Origin: Comamonas thiooxydans | Lineage (GTDB): Bacteria; Pseudomonadota; Gammaproteobacteria; Burkholderiales; Burkholderiaceae_C | Assembly: GCF_000964545.1 (NCBI RefSeq) | Contig: NZ_BBVD01000002.1 | Span: 62,001-126,000 of the forward strand | Direction: 5' to 3' | Length of the DNA: 64,000 nt | Notes under the pieces: generated by a model | The model's input: only the letters and a program-made list of their open reading frames with translations | What the model was told of the DNA's origin: nothing | Databases searched by the model: none | Program-made: the position numbers and the translations under genes | Part shown: in pieces, positions 1-8,411 of the stretch | Layout of the letters: each line of letters starts with the position of its first letter | Position numbering within the stretch: position 1 is the stretch's first letter

Positions 1-161
1 GCGCTCTCTGCGGCCGAGCAGCGCGCAATCGTGCGCTCGGCCTCCTGCGCCGTGATCACAGCGTCTTCCTGCAACCATTGCACCAGCTTGCGCCAGTCCA
101 GCGGTCCCTGGTATTGAGCAGGCTTGATGGACTGTGGCAGAAGGGATTCAGTCAATGACAT
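1..161 (-). CDS. GspE/PulE-type ATPase, N-terminal fragment (partial)
   Basis: The reading frame starts at an ATG on the minus strand at 161 and runs off the left edge of the window, so only about 53 residues are visible. The visible part begins MSLTESLLPQSIK and contains a segment with the order GPLDWRKLVQWL, followed by a helical stretch rich in Ala, Glu and Arg. From memory this resembles the N-terminal region of GspE/PulE family ATPases (type II secretion or type IV pilus motors) of comamonads, but no ATPase motif is inside the window. The assignment is therefore an inference from a short N-terminus and could be wrong; the remainder of the gene left of the window would settle it. Confidence 0.45.
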   Translation of the reverse strand, partial: MSLTESLLPQSIKPAQYQGPLDWRKLVQWLQEDAVITAQEAERTIARCSAAES

Positions 162-267
162 GGGCGGCAGTGGCAACAAAACTGCCTTGACTGTACCGCC
201 ATCGGCCCGCGCTTCTGACTAGGACGATACAAAGCAGGCGAACGATGGCATTCATCTCTGATGCAGC

Positions 268-630
268 TCAGGCATATTCGTCCAGCAGTCCGCCCAAGCT
301 GCCCTGGCCCGGATTGCCGCGACTTCTGCTCTGCATCTGCTCATCCTGCTTTTGCTGGACTGCCTCGGTCCCGCGCTGGGCAGCCTGCTGGGCTTGCTGT
401 GCCTGCTGGTTCTGCAATGCCTCTATCTGGGCCTGCAACATCTGGATCTTGGTCTGCAGCAGTTGCGCCTGCTGCTCCTTGGTTTTGGCATCAGCGTCGC
501 TGTTGGCAACTTCCTTGAGTTCGTTGGTGGCATCCTTGATCTGCCTTTGCAGCTGCTGGATACGCGATGCAATGCCGCCCCCCGAAGTGGCTGAACCGGC
601 AGAACTGGAGGAGATGGCACTGATCGTCAT
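268..630 (-). CDS. FlxA-like coiled-coil protein
   Basis: A small protein of about 120 residues. The N-terminus is rich in Ser and Gly, and residues from about 23 to 95 form a heptad-like, Gln/Ala/Lys-rich helix (segments such as QLQRQIKDATNELKEVA and KIQMLQAQIEALQNQQ), which is the pattern of the FlxA-like family. In E. coli FlxA belongs to the flagellar sigma-28 regulon, but its biochemical role is unknown. The ATG at 630 is chosen; a GTG two codons upstream (636) is an alternative. There is no signal peptide or membrane segment. The gene stands alone between a GspE-like gene and a methyltransferase-fold gene, all on the minus strand. A weak sigma-28-like sequence lies just upstream and is listed as a finding. 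Confidence 0.7.
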   Translation of the reverse strand: MTISAISSSSAGSATSGGGIASRIQQLQRQIKDATNELKEVANSDADAKTKEQQAQLLQTKIQMLQAQIEALQNQQAQQAQQAAQRGTEAVQQKQDEQMQSRSRGNPGQGSLGGLLDEYA

Positions 631-697
631 GTCCACATCATCGGCAGAAAACCGCCACCATCAAGGCCGACACAAGCACTTTACTCAGGCTTTGCAA

Positions 698-1561
698 TTA
701 CACGGTAGCGCCCCGGCCGATGCGGCTGACTTTGGCTTTGGCCGTCTTGCTGCCTGCCTCTGCATCGCGTGCAGGCACAAACACCTTGGCCCAGCGGGTG
801 GTGTTCAGGTCCCAACGGGCCTGCACCTGATCGCAGGCCAGATCCAGCTCGGCGCCCTGCAGCACACGCGGTGTGCGCTGTGCCAGCACCACGGTATTGC
901 CTTCGCGTGTGGGGCGGAAGGCCCAGAGCGCGTCCTCGCCAAAAGCCTGGGCCATCTGATCCAGGCTTTTGTCAAAGCTGGAGGAGCGGCCAAAGAGGTT
1001 GACGGTCATGATGCCGTCCTCGGTCAGCAGATTGCGGCAATCGGCATAGAACTCGGCGCTGTCGAGCACGGGAGCCGCAGCCTCATGGTCGTACAGATCG
1101 ACTGCCAGTGCATCGACCGTGCCCTGCCATTCGGGCTTTTTGATTTCCTGGGCTGCATCGGCCAGCACCACCTGCAGCGTGCTGCTGTCAGGCGGCAGCT
1201 TGAACCAGCTGCGGCACACGGCCAGGACCTGAGGGTTCAGCTCGACCGCCGTGGTCTTCATGCGCAGCTTCTTGTGGCAGAACTTGGTGATGGCGGCCGC
1301 TCCCAGACCCAGTTGCATGGCGTGCATCCGGGGCACTTCAGCAGGCTCGGCAAACAGCAGCCAACCCATCATGCGCTGCGCATACTCCAGGTCGATATCA
1401 AAAGGATCGCGAATACGCATGGAGCCCTGGACCCAGGGCGTGCCCAGATGCAGATAGCGGATATCGCCGTCGTCGGAGACGCTGACTTCTGGCAGCTCCT
1501 GCACGCTGGCCACATTCTTGTCTTGCGCGGATTTGGCACCGCCACGGGTTTTACGGATCAC
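698..1561 (-). CDS. Spermidine synthase-like protein
   Basis: A 287-residue protein with the Rossmann fold of the spermidine synthase / class I methyltransferase superfamily. A nucleotide-binding glycine loop is visible around residues 82-90 (MQLGLGAAA), followed by an acidic strand end (TTAVELNP) and the DALAVDLYDHEAAAP segment in the position of the catalytic loop. The exact catalytic Asp pattern of true SpeE enzymes is not obvious, so substrate and reaction cannot be stated; such genes are usually annotated as spermidine synthase-like. The C-terminus is basic (residues 270-287). It follows the deoxyinosine glycosylase gene on the minus strand with a 15-base gap, so the two are probably co-transcribed. 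Confidence 0.7.
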   Translation of the reverse strand: MIRKTRGGAKSAQDKNVASVQELPEVSVSDDGDIRYLHLGTPWVQGSMRIRDPFDIDLEYAQRMMGWLLFAEPAEVPRMHAMQLGLGAAAITKFCHKKLRMKTTAVELNPQVLAVCRSWFKLPPDSSTLQVVLADAAQEIKKPEWQGTVDALAVDLYDHEAAAPVLDSAEFYADCRNLLTEDGIMTVNLFGRSSSFDKSLDQMAQAFGEDALWAFRPTREGNTVVLAQRTPRVLQGAELDLACDQVQARWDLNTTRWAKVFVPARDAEAGSKTAKAKVSRIGRGATV

Positions 1562-1576
1562 GTTTCACACCAATCT

Positions 1577-2113
1577 TCAAAGCAGGCCATGGGCCGCCAG
1601 CGCATGGCGCCAGGCCTGCAGTTTTCTATCGAACGACCAGCCGGCATTGGCCGGGCTGGTGGATGGCAGCTTGAGGGCGATCAGCCCCAGCGCCTCTGTC
1701 TGACGGGCATGCTTGTAGCTCTCGCCGCCGTTGTGCAACGCCAGTTGCAGATCAGGGCAGCGCTGACGCAGTCCGGCAAAGTCGTTGACCTGGGCAGCGC
1801 GAATGGAGCTATCCAGACTGCCTTCGCGCTCGCAGCTCGCATACACGTCCCACAGACCCAGCCCGCGTGCCAGCAGCCATTCGCAGCGGCCCGCGTAATC
1901 ACTACGTGGCGGCTGCAGATGCTGGGGCCACAAGGCCTGCAGCAGCGGCCAGAACTGGTTTTGCGGATGGGCGTAGTACTGCGCCAGCTGCAGCGACTTC
2001 AGGCCCGGAAAGCTGCCCAGCACCAGGGCCCGCGTGCGGCCATCGGCCACCGCGGCCAGCCCCTGCCAGCGCGGGCCTGTCTCTGTCACGGTGGCAGAAG
2101 AATCCTCGGTCAT
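1577..2113 (-). CDS. DNA-deoxyinosine glycosylase (uracil-DNA glycosylase superfamily, family 6)
   Basis: A 178-residue protein. The segment RALVLGSFPGLKSLQ followed by YYAHPQNQFWPLL carries the GxFPG and HPxNxFWP signatures of the hypoxanthine-DNA glycosylase branch of the UDG superfamily. These enzymes remove deaminated adenine (hypoxanthine) from DNA as the first step of base excision repair. The length fits the family. It lies upstream of the spermidine synthase-like gene on the minus strand and downstream of tatD, whose product has a 3'-5' exonuclease role in some bacteria, so a small DNA-maintenance cluster is possible. The assignment is by motif only; activity is inferred. Confidence 0.82.
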   Translation of the reverse strand: MTEDSSATVTETGPRWQGLAAVADGRTRALVLGSFPGLKSLQLAQYYAHPQNQFWPLLQALWPQHLQPPRSDYAGRCEWLLARGLGLWDVYASCEREGSLDSSIRAAQVNDFAGLRQRCPDLQLALHNGGESYKHARQTEALGLIALKLPSTSPANAGWSFDRKLQAWRHALAAHGLL

Positions 2114-2213
2114 GCCCTATTGTCGCCCAGCCATCATCATCCTGGATCTTGGGCTGACATTCAAAAAGATGAGCATGAGCCTCTTTGCCTGCAAAGGATA
2201 GCTACTGCCCCAT

Positions 2214-3035
2214 CTACGGCAGTGCCGGCAGCCCTTTGAGCGCCTTACGTGCATTGGCCGTGCAGGCCTGCGCCAGCTGCTCAATGCCCATGCCGCGCAG
2301 CCGCGCGATCTCCGCCGCAATGCGCGGCAGCTCGGCGGAGCTGTTGCGCCCCTGGGGCTGACCGGCCGCACGCTGTTCGGCCGTGGTGTAGAGCCAGTGC
2401 GGCGGAATATCGGGAGCATCGGTTTCCAGAACCAGCGCCTCCAGCGGCAGGCTGGCCGCCAGCTCACGAAGCTTGAGCGCGCGCTCATAGGTGATGGCAC
2501 CGCCAAAGCCCAGCTTGAAGCCCATATCAATGAAGGCCTGCGCCTGCTGGGCGCTGCCGTTGAACGCATGGGCAATGCCACCCACAACCCTGTGCTGACG
2601 CAAGGTCTTGAGCAGACGATCGCTGCTCTTGCGCACATGCAGGATCACGGGCAACTCGAACTCGCGTGCCAGCCGGATCTGCTGCTCGTAGAACCAGATC
2701 TGGCACTGCTCGTCCAGTCCGGGGACAAAAAAGTCGAGACCGATTTCACCCACCGCCACCAGTTGCGGGTCGCCGCGCTGCTGATTCAGCAACTCGCGCA
2801 GCGCCGCGATATCGGACTCCTGCGCGCCGGGCGTGTAGAGCGGATGAATGCCCAGCGCATAGCTGTCGCCATGGCGATGGGCAAGCGCAATCACGTCCTG
2901 CCAGTGGCTGCGCTGCACGGCAGGAATGACCAGATGCGTGACGCCTGCGGCCTGCGCAGCGGCGCGCACGGCATCTCTGTCAGGTGCGAACTCGGGCGCA
3001 TCCAGATGGCAATGAGTATCTATCCAGGTTGGCAT
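2214..3035 (-). CDS. TatD family metal-dependent hydrolase
   Basis: A 273-residue TatD-type amidohydrolase. The metal ligands are in place: H8 and H10 in the N-terminal WIDTHCHLD segment, the Glu in VAVGEIGLDFF, the His in PVILHVRKS and the Asp in LETDAPDIPPHW. TatD proteins are cytoplasmic DNases (3'-5' exonuclease on single-stranded and damaged DNA) and may act on D-aminoacyl-tRNA or other substrates. The ATG at 3035 is preferred because it puts the HxH motif at its usual distance from the start; an in-frame ATG at 3050 would add five residues. The gene is monocistronic or leads the glycosylase operon 100 bases downstream. It is divergent from the chemoreceptor at 3205. Confidence 0.92.
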   Translation of the reverse strand: MPTWIDTHCHLDAPEFAPDRDAVRAAAQAAGVTHLVIPAVQRSHWQDVIALAHRHGDSYALGIHPLYTPGAQESDIAALRELLNQQRGDPQLVAVGEIGLDFFVPGLDEQCQIWFYEQQIRLAREFELPVILHVRKSSDRLLKTLRQHRVVGGIAHAFNGSAQQAQAFIDMGFKLGFGGAITYERALKLRELAASLPLEALVLETDAPDIPPHWLYTTAEQRAAGQPQGRNSSAELPRIAAEIARLRGMGIEQLAQACTANARKALKGLPALP

Positions 3036-3104
3036 CCACACATCATGCATCGGCTGGGCTGCTTGCGCAGCCCGGCCTCGGCCGATGACACGTCAAGTGA
3101 CTAC

Positions 3105-3120
3105 AGACAGTTTCCTGTCT
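3105..3120. promoter_or_regulatory. 6-bp inverted repeat in the tatD/chemoreceptor divergent region
   Basis: AGACAG-TTTC-CTGTCT, a perfect 6-bp inverted repeat with a 4-base spacer, lies between the divergent tatD and double-PAS chemoreceptor genes. It is followed by an A+T-rich stretch (3133-3160) that could hold promoter elements for the chemoreceptor. It may be an operator or only a weak hairpin; no regulator is implied by the sequence. Confidence 0.3.
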
Positions 3121-3204
3121 TGTCCTACGATTCACATATTGAAACAAATAAAACATTAAGCAACTTCACCCCCTACCCTGCGCGACCGGCCAAAGGAGCA
3201 TGTT

Positions 3205-4629
3205 ATGACGGGACTTCTGCAAAGCACGCTCTGGCAACGCCTGAGCCAAAGTCATCAGCGCGCCGACATGCAGGGCAAGCTGGCCGCGCTGGATCAGGTG
3301 CAGGCCGTGATCGAATTCGATCTGCAAGGTCATGTGCTGACGGCCAATGACAACTTTCTGCGCACCATGGGCTATAGCCCCGAACAGATCATCGGCCAGC
3401 ATCACCGCATGTTCGTCGATGAGGAAACCCGCGGCTCTGTCGAGTACGCCCAGTTCTGGCAGCGCCTGGCAGCGGGTCTGCACGACAGCGGACGCTACCG
3501 CCGCATCAACAGCCAGGGCGAGGACGTGTGGCTGCAGGCCAGCTACAACCCGATCTTCGACAGCCAGGGCCAGCCGCGCAAAGTCATCAAGTACGCCACC
3601 GACATCACCGAGCAGCAGCAGCACGAAGACGATGCCCGCGGCCAGCTCCAGGCCATTGCCAAGGTACAGGCCATCATCGAGTTCGATCTGAACGGCAACA
3701 TCCTCACGGCCAACGATCTGTTCCTGCAGACCATGGGCTACTCCCTCGCCGAAGTCGTGGGCAGGCACCACAGCATGTTCGTCCAGCCGCACGAGCGCCA
3801 GTCCCCGGCCTATCAGCATTTCTGGCACAAGCTGGCCCTGGGCCATCATGATGCCGGCCAGTACCTGCGCATAGGCAAGGCCGGTCGCCAGGTCTGGATC
3901 GAAGCCAGCTACAACCCCATACTCGACGCCGAAGGCCGCCCCTTCAAGGTTGTCAAGTTCGCTACCAACATCACGCGCCGCGTGACCGCAGCCCAAACCC
4001 TGCGTGCCACGGTGGAAGGTCTGACCGAAAGCGCCAACCATGCGCGCCAGGCCAACGAGCTGGCCCAGGACGCCTGCAGCGTGGCCGAGGCCGGCGGCCG
4101 CACCGTGCAGGATGTGGTGACCACCATGGAATCCATCAGCGCCAGCTCGCGCAAGATCAGCGACATCATCGGCATGATGGACTCCATCGCCTTCCAGACC
4201 AATCTGCTGGCGCTCAACGCCGCCGTGGAAGCGGCCCGCGCCGGTGACCAGGGGCGTGGCTTTGCCGTGGTGGCCAATGAGGTGCGCCAGCTGGCCCAGC
4301 ACAGCGCCGAAGCCGCCAAGGAGATCAAGCAGCTGATCCAGACCTCGGTCACCCAGGTCACCCAGGGGGTGAACCAGGTGCGCGAGGCCGGCACCACCAT
4401 GGCCGAGATCGTGAACTCCTCGCGCCAGGTTACGCAGATCATGGGCGAGGTGGTGCAGACCTCGCTGGCCCAGTCCGCCAGGCTGCGCGAGGTCACCGAC
4501 GATCTGACGGCGCAGGATGTTTCGGCCAATCCAGGCTCGGTCAAGCCACGCCCTGCCGTGCCGCTGCAGGCTTCGGCCCGCGAGCAGGCCACGATCGCCA
4601 TCCGGAACGCGGCGGTCGGCGCTTATTGA
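3205..4629 (+). CDS. Soluble double-PAS methyl-accepting chemotaxis protein (BdlA-like)
   Basis: A 474-residue chemoreceptor with no transmembrane segment. Two PAS domains follow each other at about 30-140 and 150-260 and are clearly internal duplicates: compare VIEFDLQGHVLTANDNFLRTMGYS-like and IIEFDLNGNILTANDLFLQTMGYS-like segments. Residues about 265-440 are the MCP signalling domain, including the kinase-contact hairpin tip (IAFQTNLLALNAAVEAARAG). This architecture matches Aer-like energy sensors and Pseudomonas BdlA, which mediates biofilm dispersion. Heme or flavin binding by the PAS domains is possible but not shown. A good ribosome site (AAAGGAG) precedes the ATG. The protein lacks the C-terminal pentapeptide for CheR tethering that two other receptors in this window have. 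Confidence 0.88.
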   Translation: MTGLLQSTLWQRLSQSHQRADMQGKLAALDQVQAVIEFDLQGHVLTANDNFLRTMGYSPEQIIGQHHRMFVDEETRGSVEYAQFWQRLAAGLHDSGRYRRINSQGEDVWLQASYNPIFDSQGQPRKVIKYATDITEQQQHEDDARGQLQAIAKVQAIIEFDLNGNILTANDLFLQTMGYSLAEVVGRHHSMFVQPHERQSPAYQHFWHKLALGHHDAGQYLRIGKAGRQVWIEASYNPILDAEGRPFKVVKFATNITRRVTAAQTLRATVEGLTESANHARQANELAQDACSVAEAGGRTVQDVVTTMESISASSRKISDIIGMMDSIAFQTNLLALNAAVEAARAGDQGRGFAVVANEVRQLAQHSAEAAKEIKQLIQTSVTQVTQGVNQVREAGTTMAEIVNSSRQVTQIMGEVVQTSLAQSARLREVTDDLTAQDVSANPGSVKPRPAVPLQASAREQATIAIRNAAVGAY

Positions 4630-4660
4630 AACAGGAAAAGCGCCCCAGGCACTTCATGAA

Positions 4661-4697
4661 AAAGGCCCGGCGCTGCAAAGGCAGCGACCGGGCCTTT
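4661..4697. terminator. Bidirectional terminator between chemoreceptor and lolD
   Basis: AAAGGCCCGG-C-GCTGC ... GCAGC-GA-CCGGGCCTTT forms a long, nearly perfect stem of about 16 bp with flanking A and T runs. It lies between two convergent genes and can terminate transcription in both directions. Confidence 0.85.
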
Positions 4698-4717
4698 GCC
4701 CGTCGGCAGGCAGGAGG

Positions 4718-5407
4718 TCAGGCCAGCTGTCCCTGCCCCAGCCTGACCATGCGATCGCAACGCGCTGCCAGTCCTTCGTCATGAGTGACCATCACAAACG
4801 CCGTGCCATGGCTGCGCGCCAGCTCCAGCATCAGCGCAAACACCGTATCGGCCGTGCCGCGATCCAGATTGCCCGTGGGCTCGTCGGCCAGCACGCAGGC
4901 CGGACGCGTAACCAGGGCACGTGCAATGGCCACGCGCTGACGCTCGCCTCCCGACAGCTCGGCCGGGCGATGCGCCATGCGCTGGCCCAGGCCCACGGCG
5001 CGCAGCATCTCAGCCGCGCGATCCATGCAGTCCTCCTTGGCATCGCGGCGAATGCGCAGCGGCATGGCCACATTCTCCTGGGCCGAGAACTCGGCCAGCA
5101 GATGATGGAACTGGTAGATAAAGCCCAGATGCTGGTTGCGCAGCGCGCCCTGCTTTTGCGCACTGAGCTGGTGCAAGGGCTGGCCCATGAGGCTGACGCT
5201 GCCGGTGGAGGGAGCATCCAGCCCGCCCAGCAAGTGCAGCAAGGTGGACTTGCCCGAACCCGAGGCGCCGACAATCGCCAGTGTCTCGCCCGCCTGAACC
5301 TGCAGATCCACGCCCTGCAGCACGGTCACATCCAGCTTGCCTTCGGCAAAGCGCTTGGTCAGGCCGCGTGCCTCCAGCACGCTCTGGCCCATCACAACAT
5401 CATTCAT
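4718..5407 (-). CDS. lolD: Lipoprotein-releasing system ATP-binding protein LolD
   Basis: A 229-residue ABC ATPase. Walker A is GASGSGKST (G47-T55), the signature is LSGGERQRVAIARAL, Walker B is ACVLADEPTGNLD, and the switch His is in VMVTHDEGLA. LolD powers release of outer-membrane-destined lipoproteins from the inner membrane to the carrier LolA. The gene overlaps the 3' end of the permease gene by 8 bases, so the two are translationally coupled. A bidirectional terminator follows. LolB, the outer-membrane receptor of the same pathway, is encoded at 41980 in this window. Confidence 0.95.
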   Translation of the reverse strand: MNDVVMGQSVLEARGLTKRFAEGKLDVTVLQGVDLQVQAGETLAIVGASGSGKSTLLHLLGGLDAPSTGSVSLMGQPLHQLSAQKQGALRNQHLGFIYQFHHLLAEFSAQENVAMPLRIRRDAKEDCMDRAAEMLRAVGLGQRMAHRPAELSGGERQRVAIARALVTRPACVLADEPTGNLDRGTADTVFALMLELARSHGTAFVMVTHDEGLAARCDRMVRLGQGQLA

Positions 5408-6653
5408 AACGCAGTGCCTCCGCAGGGTTCACGCGGCTGGCACGCCAGCTGGGGTAAATCGTGGCCACAAAAGAAAGAATCAGGGAAATCACGGCGATCG
5501 GCACGATGTCCGTGGACTGCGGCTCGCTGGGCATCTTGCTGATCAGGTAGATGTCCTTGGGCAGGAAATTGGCATGCAGCGCCTGCTCTATGGCCGGCAC
5601 GATGACGTCGATATTGAAGGCAATCGCCAGCCCCAGCGCCAGACCGGCCAAGGTACCGATGACGCCGACCATGGCACCCTGCACCATGAAGATGCCCATG
5701 ATGGACGAGGGCGAGGCCCCCAGGGTACGCAGGATGGCAATATCGGCACGCTTGTCCTGCACGCTCATCACCAGGGTGGACACCAGATTGAAAGCCGCCA
5801 CGGCCACGATCAGGGTCAGGATGATGAACATCATGCGTTTTTCGAGCTGCACGGCGGCAAACCAGGTCTTGTTCTGCTGCGTCCAGTCACGGATGAACAA
5901 GCGGTCCGTCAAGGTGTCAGCGAGTTCATGCGCCACGCGCGGGGCCTCGTGCAAATCCTTGAGCTTGAGGCGAATGCCGGTCGGCCCTTCCAGGCGGAAG
6001 ATGCGCTGCGCATCCTCGTAATGCATCATCACCAGCGCCGAGTCATATTCATAGTGACCGGAATCGAAGGTGCCGGCCACCGTCATCTGCTTCATGCGCG
6101 GCAGCACGCCAGCCGGAGTGACCTGTCCGCTGGGAGCGATCAGCGTGATCACATCGCCTTCGCTCACACCGAGATTGCGCGCCAGCTCGATGCCAAGAAC
6201 CACCTTGAACTCGCCAGGCACCAGACGCTTGAGCACCTCGCCGCTGGTGGCCGCCAGATCGGTCACCTCGCCCTCACGCGCTGGATCGATACCGCGCACC
6301 AAGGCGCCTTTCATATCCTCGCCGCGCGCCAGCAAGGCCTGAGCTGCCACAAAAGGCGCGGCCCCCACCACATCGGGGTTGGCCCTGGCCTCGCGCATGG
6401 TGCGCTCCACATCAGGCAGAGGCGCGCCCTGCGGGGCGTAGATTTCTACATGGGAGACGACGCTGAGCATGCGATCCCGCACTTCCTTCTGGAAGCCGTT
6501 CATCACGCTCAGCACAATGATCAGCGCCGCCACGCCCAGCGCAATGCCAAGCATGGAGACACCCGAGATAAAGGAGATGAAGCCATTGCGGCGTGTGGCG
6601 CGTCCTGCACGGGTATAGCGCCAGCCCACGGCCAGTTCGTAGGGAAATTGCAT
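5400..6653 (-). CDS. lolC: Lipoprotein-releasing system permease LolC/LolE
   Basis: A 417-residue FtsX-type permease. The N-terminus (QFPYELAVGWRYTRAGR) and a membrane helix at about 25-50 are typical of LolC/LolE, followed by a large periplasmic domain (about 52-265) and three further membrane helices near 270-295, 315-345 and 378-400. With LolD it forms the inner-membrane complex that extracts mature lipoproteins and hands them to LolA. Only one permease gene is present beside lolD, as in bacteria whose complex is built from a single LolC/E hybrid subunit; whether a second permease exists elsewhere cannot be seen. The gene overlaps lolD by 8 bases. Confidence 0.92.
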   Translation of the reverse strand: MQFPYELAVGWRYTRAGRATRRNGFISFISGVSMLGIALGVAALIIVLSVMNGFQKEVRDRMLSVVSHVEIYAPQGAPLPDVERTMREARANPDVVGAAPFVAAQALLARGEDMKGALVRGIDPAREGEVTDLAATSGEVLKRLVPGEFKVVLGIELARNLGVSEGDVITLIAPSGQVTPAGVLPRMKQMTVAGTFDSGHYEYDSALVMMHYEDAQRIFRLEGPTGIRLKLKDLHEAPRVAHELADTLTDRLFIRDWTQQNKTWFAAVQLEKRMMFIILTLIVAVAAFNLVSTLVMSVQDKRADIAILRTLGASPSSIMGIFMVQGAMVGVIGTLAGLALGLAIAFNIDVIVPAIEQALHANFLPKDIYLISKMPSEPQSTDIVPIAVISLILSFVATIYPSWRASRVNPAEALRYE

Positions 6654-6731
6654 GTTGTCAGCATTGTGGCATTGCCGGCAATGCCCTGCCGGCGGCGCCA
6701 GCCTTATGCGATCTGACTGCCCGCCGCCCCT

Positions 6732-7235
6732 CTATCGGTGCGGCCTGCTGCGCCCAATGCGCGGCAGGTCCGCGTATTGCTCCTGCTGCTCCAGCGTCAC
6801 CGCATGGGCCTGAAGCTTGGCCAGCAGGCCGTCAAACAAGGCCAGCTCTGCATCGCTGAGGACGGACACGATGTCGGCATGAATCTTGACCATCTCGGGC
6901 AGGATCAGGCCGTACATGCGCCGCCCCTCCTCGGTCAGGTAAATGGCCACGCGTCGACGGTCTCCATCCAGAGGCTTGCGCAGCACCCAGCCTTTTTCCT
7001 CCAGGCCACTGAGCGCCCGCGAAGTGCGCGCCCTGTCCAGCTGCACCTTCTGCGCCAGCTCGGAGGACAGCAAACCCTCCTCCGTCGCCAGCGTCGCCAT
7101 CACGCCCCATTCACGGCGCGTCAGGCCGAAGCGGGCCTCGCACATGCGCATGGCCATGCCGCCCGCCACGCCAAAAAAGCGGCTGATGCGAAACAGCAGC
7201 ATCTGCTGAATGGAGGTGGGTTGTCGGGTATTCAC
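6732..7235 (-). CDS. MarR family transcriptional regulator
   Basis: A 167-residue winged-helix protein. Residues about 40-110 carry the MarR DNA-binding region (FGLTRREWGVMATLA, then LAQKVQLDRARTSRALSGLEEKGWVLRK and the wing DGDRRRVAIYLTEEG). The start codon is GTG at 7235. The gene is divergent from a Bug-type receptor and a sulfatase, which makes those the likely targets. A perfect palindrome suited to a MarR dimer lies 10 bases upstream of the start. MarR regulators usually respond to small aromatic or phenolic ligands; the ligand here is unknown. Confidence 0.92.
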   Translation of the reverse strand: MNTRQPTSIQQMLLFRISRFFGVAGGMAMRMCEARFGLTRREWGVMATLATEEGLLSSELAQKVQLDRARTSRALSGLEEKGWVLRKPLDGDRRRVAIYLTEEGRRMYGLILPEMVKIHADIVSVLSDAELALFDGLLAKLQAHAVTLEQQEQYADLPRIGRSRPHR

Positions 7236-7244
7236 GGGGATGAG

Positions 7245-7257
7245 TTGATTAGATCAA
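7245..7257. promoter_or_regulatory. Candidate MarR operator
   Basis: TTGAT-TAG-ATCAA is a perfect inverted repeat in the divergent intergenic region, 10 bases from the marR start and about 106 bases from the Bug receptor start. MarR dimers bind palindromes of this size, and regulators of this type commonly sit on their own divergent promoter. Assignment is by position and symmetry only. Confidence 0.5.
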
Positions 7258-7362
7258 TTGTGGATGTCACTTCTACAGTGTGCATTCCCAATACAGAGAC
7301 AAAGGGAAGTGCTGGGGATTTTCGCAAATGCCGGCTCTTCCCTCAGACAAGAGAGTGATTCC

Positions 7363-8364
7363 ATGGCTCGCCTGACTGCACCCCGCCGCCTTCTTCAAAC
7401 CAGCCTGGCTCTGCTGCTGGGCTGCTCCGCCTTCGCCTCCCAGGCCCAGCCTGCCGATGGCGCAGCCGTCGCCGCCTGGCCCGGCAAGCCAGTACGCATC
7501 GTGGTGGCCTTCCCACCGGCTGGCGCAGCCGACATTCTGGCGCGCAGTGTGGGCGAGGTGCTGCAACGCGAAACCAAACAACCCTTTGTCATAGACAACC
7601 GCCCCGGTGCGGGCGGCAACATCGGCACGGACAACGTCGCCAAATCTGCTGCTGACGGCTACACCATGCTGATCGGCATAGACACCACCTTCACGGTCAA
7701 CCCCTTCATCTATAAGAGCATGCCGTTCAAGAACAGCGATCTGCGCCCGGTGCTGGTACTGGCATCGCAGGGCATGGCGGTTGCGGTCAGCCCAAAGACA
7801 GGGCTCAAAACCCTGGAGCAGTTCATAGATCGCGGCAAAAAGGACGGTTTGACCCTGAGTTCGGCCGGTTACGGCGCCCCCGGTCATCTGGCGGCGACCA
7901 TACTTACCCATGCCACAGGCGCCAAGATCACCCATGTGCCTTACAAAGGCAACGCCCCAGCCAGTACAGCCATCCTGGCCGGCGAGGTGGATGGCGGGGT
8001 ACTCAGCGCCTCTGCGCTCATAGGCCACATTCAGGCCGGTAAGGTCAATGCCCTGGCCGTGACCACCCCAAAGCGCAATCCTTTGCTGCCCAATGTGCCC
8101 ACCATGGCAGAGCTGGGCCACAAGAATCTGGAGCAGGAAATCCTGTTCGCCCTATGGGTGCCTGCAGCCTTGCCAGATCCCTTGGTAAAAAAGATCGAGC
8201 TGGCAGTCAGCAAGGCGCTACAAGACAAGCCCTTGCAGGAGCGCATGCGCAGCAACGACCTGGTCGTTGAAGGCCTGACTGGCGAGGCAGCGGCCAAGCG
8301 GCTGCAAAACCTCAGCGATCGCTACAAGACCGTCATCCAGGCCACTGGCATGAAGATGGAATAA
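7363..8364 (+). CDS. Bug-family (TctC-like) periplasmic substrate-binding protein
   Basis: A 333-residue tripartite tricarboxylate transporter receptor of the Bug family. Residues 1-25 form a signal peptide (basic start, hydrophobic LALLLGCSAFAS, cleavage near SQAQ). The mature start WPGKPVRIVVAFPPAGAADILAR and the segment DNRPGAGGNIGTDNVAKSAADGYT are hallmark Bug motifs. These proteins bind small carboxylates or aromatic acids in the periplasm; the group is greatly expanded in Burkholderiales and most members have no cognate TctAB nearby, as here. The ATG at 7363 is chosen because it begins the signal peptide; upstream in-frame codons are not plausible. It lies 47 bases before a sulfatase gene and is divergent from a MarR regulator. 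Confidence 0.93.
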   Translation: MARLTAPRRLLQTSLALLLGCSAFASQAQPADGAAVAAWPGKPVRIVVAFPPAGAADILARSVGEVLQRETKQPFVIDNRPGAGGNIGTDNVAKSAADGYTMLIGIDTTFTVNPFIYKSMPFKNSDLRPVLVLASQGMAVAVSPKTGLKTLEQFIDRGKKDGLTLSSAGYGAPGHLAATILTHATGAKITHVPYKGNAPASTAILAGEVDGGVLSASALIGHIQAGKVNALAVTTPKRNPLLPNVPTMAELGHKNLEQEILFALWVPAALPDPLVKKIELAVSKALQDKPLQERMRSNDLVVEGLTGEAAAKRLQNLSDRYKTVIQATGMKME

Positions 8365-8411
8365 GGCCTCTTGCCGACCTACCGACCCATAACAACAACG
8401 ACCCGTATTTA

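Noticed and set aside
245..2239. 664-residue open frame on the plus strand
   Set aside because: It lies opposite three well-supported minus-strand genes (FlxA-like, spermidine synthase-like, deoxyinosine glycosylase). Its sequence is Cys/His/Gln-rich with no family pattern, as expected for a shadow frame in high-GC DNA.
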